From positions 206,025-214,089 of the forward strand of contig CP070687.1 in the NCBI GenBank assembly GCA_020353115.1: a stretch of 8,065 nt of DNA. Direction: 5' to 3'. This document shows, piece after piece, positions 1-6,320 of this stretch (position 1 is its first letter; each line of letters begins with the position of its first letter). The position numbers were made by a program, and so were the translations under genes. The stretch comes from Bacteroidales bacterium. Lineage in GTDB: Bacteria > Bacteroidota > Bacteroidia > Bacteroidales > VadinHA17. Below the pieces are notes generated by a model, which ran no database searches, was not told where the DNA came from, and saw only the letters and a program-made list of their open reading frames with translations.

Positions 1-1252
1 ATGCCTGGGTTGCATCTTCCAGGAAGAATATAGAGATAAATCCGGTTAGTACCATGAGCGTTATGGTTGAGATCCTTCCCATTAGAACATATTCCTTTTC
101 CGTTGCTTCAGGTCTCACAAATCGCCTGTAAAAGTCGTTAACCAGGTAGGAAGACCCCCAGTTCAGATGGGTTCCGATGGTGGACATATAAGCAGCGATA
201 ATTGCAGCAACGACCAGTCCTAGCCAACCGTGTGAAAGTTTTGTCAACATGGCTGCATAAGCAACATCGTCTTTAAGATATTCAGCAGTTATAGCCGGGA
301 ACTCATCCTTGATCGAACCCAGGTCGGGATAAATTATAATGGAAGCAAGGGCAACAACAATCCACGGCCAGGGACGTATGGCATAGTGTGCGAAATTGAA
401 TAGTAGAGTTGCGCCAATTGCATTTTTTTCATTTTTGGCAGCTAGCATCCGCTGGGCTATATATCCTCCTCCACCCGGTTCTGCTCCGGGGTACCACACA
501 GCCCACCACTGAACGGCAATAGGAATAATGAGCAAGGGAATAAAAACGGAAGGGTCTGAGAAATCCGGAAAAAAATTAAGGGTTTCACGCAGGGACGGAT
601 GGCTTAACAGGTTCCCCAGTCCCCCTACTTCCGGCTGCCTGACGGCTACGACGGCAGCCAGTACTGCCCCGAACATCGCAATACTGTATTGAAAGAAATC
701 GGCCCAGATGACTCCTTTCAGACCCCCTAGAAGGGAATACATTACCACAACGACTGAAGCCCCGAGAACAGTGATCCAGGGCTTCAAACCAAGCATTACA
801 GCACCTATTTTTATGGCAGCAAGCGTAACCGTCCCCATAATAAGAGTGTTGAAAAACAATCCCAGATAAACAGATCTGAAACCACGCAGGAATGAAGCCG
901 CCCTGCCACTGTATCTCTTTTCATAAAATTCAAGGTCCGTCATTACATTGGAACGGCGCCAGAGCTTGGCATATATGAAAACAGTTACCATCCCGGTGAT
1001 CAAAAATGCCCACCAGGCCCAGTTCTTGGCAACACCATTCTCCCGAACCATTCCGGTAACAAGATTGGGCGTGTCGGCTGAAAAAGTACAGGCCACCATG
1101 GAGATGCCAAGAAGCCACCACGGCATTCCACGACCACCCAGGAAAAATTGTGTTGTATCCCTGCCCGCAGTTTTTGATGCTACCCAACCAATAGACAGAA
1201 CAATGACAAAGAAGACACCAACAATTGTCCAGTCAATTGCAATTAGTTTCAT
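1..1252 (-). CDS. Sodium:solute symporter (SSS family), N-terminal part, cut by the window edge
   Basis: This is an inner-membrane Na+-coupled transporter of the SSS/SGLT family with the LeuT-type fold. I translated the minus strand from the ATG at 1252-1250, which gives 417 residues open to the left edge; family members of this type are usually about 550-620 residues, so the last TM helices are missing. About ten hydrophobic helices are visible. Family marks are: residues 39-45 (GGRGMPW) after TM1; residues 53-61 (VACTFSADT), the unwound helix that usually contributes to the sodium/substrate site; YSLLGGLKGVIWADFFQ at 172-188, the typical SSS core motif; and AYMSTIGTHLNWGSS at 354-368, where the Ser-Thr pair fits the Na2 sodium site. 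There is no Shine-Dalgarno sequence before the ATG. It is divergent from a fucosidase-fucose isomerase operon, so uptake of fucose or another released sugar is a reasonable inference. The substrate cannot be read from the sequence; SSS members also carry sialic acid, other sugars and carboxylates. Confidence 0.93.
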   Translation of the reverse strand, partial: MKLIAIDWTIVGVFFVIVLSIGWVASKTAGRDTTQFFLGGRGMPWWLLGISMVACTFSADTPNLVTGMVRENGVAKNWAWWAFLITGMVTVFIYAKLWRRSNVMTDLEFYEKRYSGRAASFLRGFRSVYLGLFFNTLIMGTVTLAAIKIGAVMLGLKPWITVLGASVVVVMYSLLGGLKGVIWADFFQYSIAMFGAVLAAVVAVRQPEVGGLGNLLSHPSLRETLNFFPDFSDPSVFIPLLIIPIAVQWWAVWYPGAEPGGGGYIAQRMLAAKNEKNAIGATLLFNFAHYAIRPWPWIVVALASIIIYPDLGSIKDEFPAITAEYLKDDVAYAAMLTKLSHGWLGLVVAAIIAAYMSTIGTHLNWGSSYLVNDFYRRFVRPEATEKEYVLMGRISTITLMVLTGFISIFFLEDATQA

Positions 1253-1310
1253 GTAAGGGGGATATTAAAATAACAGAACAAGATAAGAAAATACGGTTTG
1301 CAATCGGATG

Positions 1311-1342
1311 TAAATCTAATTTTTTATGCATTCCTTTCCAAA
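1311..1342 (-). promoter_or_regulatory. Candidate Bacteroidota-type promoter for the symporter
   Basis: On the minus strand, TTTG (1342-1339) is followed after exactly 20 bases by TAGATTTA (1318-1311). The known Bacteroidota primary sigma factor consensus is TTTG, 19-21 bases, TAnnTTTG; only the last base of the -7 element deviates. Transcription would start near 1305, giving a leader of about 50 bases before the symporter ATG. This was found by eye and is not experimentally supported. No equally good match was found on the plus strand for the fucosidase operon. Confidence 0.45.
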
Positions 1343-1360
1343 TGGTTTTGGTCAGGACCA
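1338..1360. promoter_or_regulatory. Two overlapping inverted repeats, possible operator
   Basis: Two perfect 5-bp-arm inverted repeats overlap here: CCAAA-TGGT-TTTGG (1338-1351) and TGGTC-AG-GACCA (1349-1360). They sit in the middle of the divergent intergenic region and overlap the -33 element proposed for the symporter promoter, which is where a repressor or activator controlling both transcription units could bind. The arms are short, so chance is a real alternative. No regulator gene is present in the window to match them with. Confidence 0.25.
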
Positions 1361-1495
1361 GGATCCAATGTCGGGAATTTTATACCATACGATTACATAA
1401 CTTAATTTTACTTTTTTTTGCTCAATTTTAACAGGAAATTTGATGATATCTATTTTTATTTCGATCTTCAGGAAAATAAAATTAAACAAGTTGAA

Positions 1496-3556
1496 ATGAA
1501 GCCAAAATCATTTTTAAAAAACCTGATATTGCTTCTGGTTACGAGTGCCACGATTATCCGTTGCGGACCAGGAGAGATGAAAAATTACCTGAATGAATCA
1601 ACCCTGGATTTTGACAAGAGGATGGAGTGGTGGCGCGATGCCGGTTTTGGAATGTTCATCCACTGGGGTGCATATTCGGTGCCTGCCGGAATTTACCGGG
1701 GTAACGAAATTCCCGGAATCGGAGAATGGATTATGAACACGGCTAATATACCCATTCCGGAATATGAAGAATTTGTAAAACAGTTTAATCCTGTAAAATT
1801 CGATGCAGATGAATGGGCAAGGATTGCAAAAGATGCGGGAATGAAGTACATCGTCATAACATCGAAACATCATGACGGTTTTTGTTTATGGGATTCAAGA
1901 GTTACGGAATACGATATAATCGATTTCTCTCCGTTCGGACGGGATATTCTAAAGGAATTGTCTGTGGCATGCAGGAACGAGGGGATCCGCCTCTGTTTTT
2001 ACCATTCTATTATGGATTGGCACCACCCGGATGCTTCCGGTAACAATTTCCCGAAATACAGGGACGAATACCTTAAACCCCAGGTGAAGGAACTGATTAC
2101 AGGTTACGGAGACATCGGCGTCATGTGGTTTGACGGAGAATGGATTGAAGAGTGGACGGAAGACCAGGGTAAAGATCTGTATAATTTTGTACGGAATATC
2201 GAACCGGATATGATAATTAATAACCGGGTGGGAAAAGGCAGGATGGGAATGCAGGGGATGAATATTGATGAAAGCTATGCCGGTGATTTCGGTACGCCTG
2301 AACAGGAAATCCTTGGTGAAAAATCCGGTTTGGACTGGGAATCATGCATGACCATGAACAATACCTGGGGATTCAAGAAGAACGACCACGACTGGAAACC
2401 GACGGAAGTTTTGATACATAATCTGGTTGACATAGCTGCCAAGGGTGGCAATTATCTCCTGAATGTCGGTCCGACCGGGGAAGGTATTATTCCACAACCC
2501 AGTGTTGACAGGTTAAAAGAGATGGGGCAGTGGATGAAGATCAATGGGGAAGTGATCCATAACTCCAGGGCTTTCCGGTTTTACAGGGAAGGGGATGATA
2601 TCCGTCTCGTACAGAGTAAGGATGGTGAGACAATCTATGCCGTTACGCTCAGCTGGCCGGGAAGTTCCCTGACTCTCGAAAGCATAAAACCTGATCCGGG
2701 CAGCGAAGTAAAATTACTGGGAAGTGAGACACCACTCACCTGGATTATAAATGAAAAAGGGAACCTGGAAATTGAAATCCCCGATAACCTTCGGGAGGAG
2801 GCAAACAGACCCTGCAAGTATGCATGGACATTTAAGATCAGGGGAGAAGCTTTCCCTCTGGCAGATGCTCCGGCCATTGTAACAAACCTGAATGAAAGCG
2901 GTGATGAAATACTGTTCGACGGGAAAATAGAGGTGCGCATTGAAGGTGCTGATCCGGAAGTCCCAATTCATTTCACAACCAATGGTTCTGATCCGACTCC
3001 AGCATCACCCGAATATACCTCTCCTGTTATTCTTGAGACAAGCACGGTCATTAAGGCAAAAGCATTCCTGAATGGCAGCAAAGCCAGCTTTACAGCAATT
3101 GCAGAATTTCTGGATATTGAAGATGAGGGATTTCACTGTTTGAATTATGAATATTATGAAGGAGAATGGGAACAGTTGCCCGATTTTAACCAGCTTGACC
3201 CTTTAAGAAAAGGTTTGGTTACCGAAATTGGTTTATCCCAGGTCCGTCCACGTGAAAACTACTTTGGAATTGTCTTCAGCGGTAAAATTAAAATCAGCGA
3301 ACCAGGAGAGTATCTGTTTTATACAGAATCGGATGATGGATCAAGGTTGTATGTTAATGGTGAAATGATTGTGGATAATGACGGCCTTCACGGCATGGAG
3401 GAAAAAGCTGGCAGGATCACATTGAAGGAGGGAAATCATGATATCAGAATAACCTATTTTGAAGCAGGAGGTGGAAACGGAATCCGGGTCTTCATGGAAA
3501 GCCCTGAAATGGAAAAACAGGAAATCCCAAACGAATTACTGGAGCATTATCGATAA
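1496..3556 (+). CDS. Secreted GH29 alpha-L-fucosidase with CHB_HEX_C-type and PA14 domains
   Basis: A retaining exo-alpha-L-fucosidase (GH29) that releases L-fucose from the non-reducing end of glycans; 686 residues from the ATG at 1496. That start gives an export signal: basic residues, a hydrophobic stretch at about 9-21, then Cys23. The reading frame is open back to a TTG at 1418, but that would bury the signal. Catalytic domain, about 35-345: GMFIHWGAYS (53-62), GEW (76-78), HHDGF (125-129) and WFDG (201-204), whose Asp203 is the expected nucleophile. Glu269 in GTPEQE is my best guess for the acid/base, a position that varies in GH29. The domain closes with GGNYLLNVGPTGEG (about 307-320). 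A beta-sandwich follows to about 450. A chitobiase C-terminal/Fn3-like module (about 469-530, with IHFTTNGSDPTP) comes next, then PA14 (about 550-675, with TESDDGSRLYVNG), probably carbohydrate binding. The residue before Cys23 is Arg, unusual for a lipobox, so lipoprotein status is uncertain. First gene of the probable operon, 59 bp before the GH116-type gene. Confidence 0.95.
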   Translation: MKPKSFLKNLILLLVTSATIIRCGPGEMKNYLNESTLDFDKRMEWWRDAGFGMFIHWGAYSVPAGIYRGNEIPGIGEWIMNTANIPIPEYEEFVKQFNPVKFDADEWARIAKDAGMKYIVITSKHHDGFCLWDSRVTEYDIIDFSPFGRDILKELSVACRNEGIRLCFYHSIMDWHHPDASGNNFPKYRDEYLKPQVKELITGYGDIGVMWFDGEWIEEWTEDQGKDLYNFVRNIEPDMIINNRVGKGRMGMQGMNIDESYAGDFGTPEQEILGEKSGLDWESCMTMNNTWGFKKNDHDWKPTEVLIHNLVDIAAKGGNYLLNVGPTGEGIIPQPSVDRLKEMGQWMKINGEVIHNSRAFRFYREGDDIRLVQSKDGETIYAVTLSWPGSSLTLESIKPDPGSEVKLLGSETPLTWIINEKGNLEIEIPDNLREEANRPCKYAWTFKIRGEAFPLADAPAIVTNLNESGDEILFDGKIEVRIEGADPEVPIHFTTNGSDPTPASPEYTSPVILETSTVIKAKAFLNGSKASFTAIAEFLDIEDEGFHCLNYEYYEGEWEQLPDFNQLDPLRKGLVTEIGLSQVRPRENYFGIVFSGKIKISEPGEYLFYTESDDGSRLYVNGEMIVDNDGLHGMEEKAGRITLKEGNHDIRITYFEAGGGNGIRVFMESPEMEKQEIPNELLEHYR

Positions 3557-3615
3557 TTTTATACTTTCACTCTATAAGAATACGTGCAGCTTCAAACCTA
3601 TAATTTCAATTTTCC

Positions 3616-6225
3616 ATGACTTTTCTGAAAAGTACGGTTATTATAATAGTATTCATACTATTTCATTTCATCTTATGTGGACAGGATAGTTCAAACGATT
3701 CAAACCTGTCAGAATGGCGGTTTCTCAGGCATTATAATCAGGATCACCTTGCAAGGATAGCTTTACCCGTTGGAGGTATTGGGACGGGTACAGTATCACT
3801 GGCAGGTAACGGGGCTCTGAAAGACTGGGAGATAATGAACCGGCCCGCCAAGGGATTTAGCGGTGCGCCGTCAGGTACCACAACTCCTTTTCTTGCATTG
3901 TATGTGCAGGGTGAAGACGGGCAGAGCCAAACGACTTCTCTTATGGGGCCACTGGAGTATTTCGAATATGAACATATGGAGGGGAGGGGAGCAAATAACC
4001 ATGGATTACCACGATTCCGGGAATGCAGTTTCGATGCAGCCTATCCATTTGGACGGGTAAACCTCTCAGATCCGGAACTGCCTGTAAATGTCCGTATCTA
4101 CGTATATAACCCGCTGATCCCGGGTAATGCGGAGGACAGCGGAATTCCAATAGCCGTTTTCCGGATTCTTGTTGAAAATAAAACCGATCAGAAACTGACC
4201 GCATCCGTATGCTGGGTAATGGAAAATTTTATCGGTGAGGATGGCTCAAATGTCACCAGGGACTGGAAAGGTGATTTTGTTCCGCAGGGAGCCAGGGAAA
4301 ATATAAACGAATATAGATCGGATGAACGAATAAAAGGGATTTTTATGTATTCTAACGGTGTAAAGACCGATTCTGAAGCCTGGGGGAGCATAGCCATTAC
4401 AACCCCTGATATTCAACAGGTTACTTACAGGACTTCCTCCATTGAACAGGACTGGGGCAATGATCTTCTTGACTTCTGGGATGATTTCAGTTCCGACGGT
4501 GAACTGACTGAAAAAGATATCCTGATAGGGGATTCACCCCAGGCATCCCTCGCGGCTAAAAATGAAATCGGTGCCGGATCGGAACATGTTTTTACCTTTT
4601 ACCTTACATGGCACTTTCCGAATCGTTTTGCATGGGCCGACGAACGGGTAGGTAATTATTATACCACAAGGTATAAAGATTCATGGGATGTGATCAAAAG
4701 AAATGTCTTAAAACTTCCTGAACTGGAAAATAAGACCATTGAGTTTGTTGAGGCATTCCTTGACAGTGATTATCCGGAAGTGGTCAAGGAATCTGCCTTG
4801 TTCAATCTGAGTACACTCCGGTCCCAAACCTGTTTCAGGATTGAAGATGGAAGGTTCTTCGGCTGGGAAGGGTGTATGGATACACGTGGTTGCTGCTACG
4901 GCTCCTGCACACATGTTTGGAATTACGAACAGGCTACTCCTTTTCTTTTTGGAGAACTGGCAAAGAGCATGCGTGAGGTGGAGTTCGGTCATGCTACCAA
5001 TGAATTTGGATTAATGAGCTTCAGAGTAAGGCTTCCCCTTGAAAAAGCTCAGGAAGCCGGTATAGCAGCTGCCGATGGACAAATGGGCACGATTATGAAA
5101 ATGTACCGGGACTGGCAGCTTTCAGGAGATGATGATATGTTAACGAGATTATGGCCGAATGTAAAGAGAGCTGTCGAATTTTGCTGGATCCAGGGGGGGT
5201 GGGATGCGGATATGGACGGGGTGATGGAAGGAATCCAGCATAACACCATGGATGTGGAGTATTTCGGTCCGAATCCCCAGATGGGAATCTGGTACCTGGG
5301 AGCACTGAGAGCAGCAGAAGAGATGGCAAATTATATGGGCGATAAAACATTTGCAAAAAAATGCAACTCCCTTTTTACGAACGGAAGCCGGTGGATTGAT
5401 AAAAACCTGTTTAACGGTGAATACTATGAACAGGAAATCCGTCCTCCGATGGACAACAAAAATATCAATCCGAACCTGATAGTTGGAATGGGTAGCAGTG
5501 ACCTGACCACTCCCGATTATCAGCTGGGTAAAGGATGCCTGGTAGATCAGCTCGTCGGGCAGTATATGGCGCATATATGTAACCTTGGGTATCTCGTTAA
5601 ACCGGAAAATGTAAAAACCACCCTGCAAAGTATCATGAAGTATAATTACAGGGAATCAATGTATACCCATTTCAATAAAATGCGTTCCTATGCCCTGGGT
5701 GATGAGTCAGCCTTATTAATGGCAAGTTATCCGAAGGAAAGGCCTGCAATACCATTTCCCTATTACACCGAAGTAATGACGGGATTTGAATATACAGCTG
5801 CAGTGGGTATGCTGTACGAAGGCCAGCTGAGTAATGGCATAAAATGCATTCAGAATGTGAGAAACCGTTATGATGGCAGGAAAAGAAGCCCCTTCGATGA
5901 GGCCGAATGTGGGCATCACTATGCAAGGGCAATGGCAAGTTGGGCAGAAATTCTTGCATTGTCCGGTTTTTATTATTCCGGAGTGGACAAATCAATCCGC
6001 TTCAAAGCATATAAGGGAACCTACTTCTGGTCGAATGGCTATGCATGGGGAACAGTTAACATTAGCGATTATAGTGACAGAAAAAAATTAGATATCAATG
6101 TTTTGTACGGTGATATTGAAATCCGTGAAATTCAGCTGAAAAATTACGGTTTGAACCGCCTGAAAGAAGATAGGATCCTGGGTGCAGGCGACAAAATATC
6201 AGTTGATATTAAGAGAGAACGATAG
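3616..6225 (+). CDS. Secreted GH116/DUF608-type glycoside hydrolase (beta-glucosidase/glucosylceramidase relative)
   Basis: An 869-residue protein with an N-terminal export signal (hydrophobic 8-21, then CGQDSS). Cleavage may be by signal peptidase I after Gly22, or at Cys21 as a lipoprotein with an atypical Leu before the Cys. The N-terminal beta-domain carries the family's LPVGGIGTGTVSLAGNGALKDW (in 50-71). The catalytic (alpha/alpha)6 domain runs from about 375 to 790: FFGWEG (414-419), CTHVWNYEQA (431-440), MYRDW (496-500), EGIQHNTMDVEYFG (538-551) and a late FDEAECGHHYAR (760-771). By alignment from memory with human GBA2 and archaeal/bacterial GH116 enzymes, Glu418 is the nucleophile and Asp546 the acid/base; their 128-residue spacing resembles the Sulfolobus enzyme SSO1353. 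A small beta-domain (about 790-869) ends it. Known members cut beta-glucosides, beta-xylosides or glucosylceramide; the substrate here is unknown because other binding residues differ. No Shine-Dalgarno is seen. It lies between the fucosidase and fucI, so a fucosylated beta-linked substrate is a reasonable inference. Confidence 0.88.
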   Translation: MTFLKSTVIIIVFILFHFILCGQDSSNDSNLSEWRFLRHYNQDHLARIALPVGGIGTGTVSLAGNGALKDWEIMNRPAKGFSGAPSGTTTPFLALYVQGEDGQSQTTSLMGPLEYFEYEHMEGRGANNHGLPRFRECSFDAAYPFGRVNLSDPELPVNVRIYVYNPLIPGNAEDSGIPIAVFRILVENKTDQKLTASVCWVMENFIGEDGSNVTRDWKGDFVPQGARENINEYRSDERIKGIFMYSNGVKTDSEAWGSIAITTPDIQQVTYRTSSIEQDWGNDLLDFWDDFSSDGELTEKDILIGDSPQASLAAKNEIGAGSEHVFTFYLTWHFPNRFAWADERVGNYYTTRYKDSWDVIKRNVLKLPELENKTIEFVEAFLDSDYPEVVKESALFNLSTLRSQTCFRIEDGRFFGWEGCMDTRGCCYGSCTHVWNYEQATPFLFGELAKSMREVEFGHATNEFGLMSFRVRLPLEKAQEAGIAAADGQMGTIMKMYRDWQLSGDDDMLTRLWPNVKRAVEFCWIQGGWDADMDGVMEGIQHNTMDVEYFGPNPQMGIWYLGALRAAEEMANYMGDKTFAKKCNSLFTNGSRWIDKNLFNGEYYEQEIRPPMDNKNINPNLIVGMGSSDLTTPDYQLGKGCLVDQLVGQYMAHICNLGYLVKPENVKTTLQSIMKYNYRESMYTHFNKMRSYALGDESALLMASYPKERPAIPFPYYTEVMTGFEYTAAVGMLYEGQLSNGIKCIQNVRNRYDGRKRSPFDEAECGHHYARAMASWAEILALSGFYYSGVDKSIRFKAYKGTYFWSNGYAWGTVNISDYSDRKKLDINVLYGDIEIREIQLKNYGLNRLKEDRILGAGDKISVDIKRER

Positions 6226-6320
6226 GAACCTGAGTTATAAAGGTATTTTTATCTGATCCGTGAGGTTAAGCCCCATTTGACTTAAAATAGCTGTAAGTGC
6301 AGCATAAAATAATATGAAAT

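Noticed and set aside
948..1256. A 102-codon plus-strand frame over the start of the symporter
   Set aside because: The minus-strand frame has clear SSS family motifs and membrane helices; the plus-strand product is low-complexity and unrecognisable.
1418..1495. An N-terminal extension of the fucosidase by 26 residues from a TTG codon
   Set aside because: The extra residues are polar, aromatic and A/T-driven, and they would bury the export signal. The ATG at 1496 puts the signal at the true N-terminus.
3557..3615. A separate promoter for the GH116-type gene
   Set aside because: No TTTG/TAnnTTTG pair with 19-21 base spacing is present in the 59-bp gap.
4807..4812. The GH116-type protein seemed to lack its nucleophile, because FNLSTL occupies the place where I first expected a conserved Asn-Glu
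   Set aside because: Realigning to the GBA2 segment around its known nucleophile places the catalytic Glu in the WEG motif (Glu418), which is present. The spacing to Asp546 also fits a known family member.
5149..5628. A 159-codon open frame on the minus strand
   Set aside because: It lies entirely inside the GH116 catalytic domain, has no recognisable motifs, and is the antisense of a strongly conserved coding frame.
6226..6320. Possible terminator hairpins between the GH116-type gene and fucI (GCTG/CAGC at 6290-6303 and an A/T-only stem near 6238-6252)
   Set aside because: The stems are only 4-5 bp, and the GC-containing one has no following T tract. They are too weak to claim termination, so an operon is more likely.
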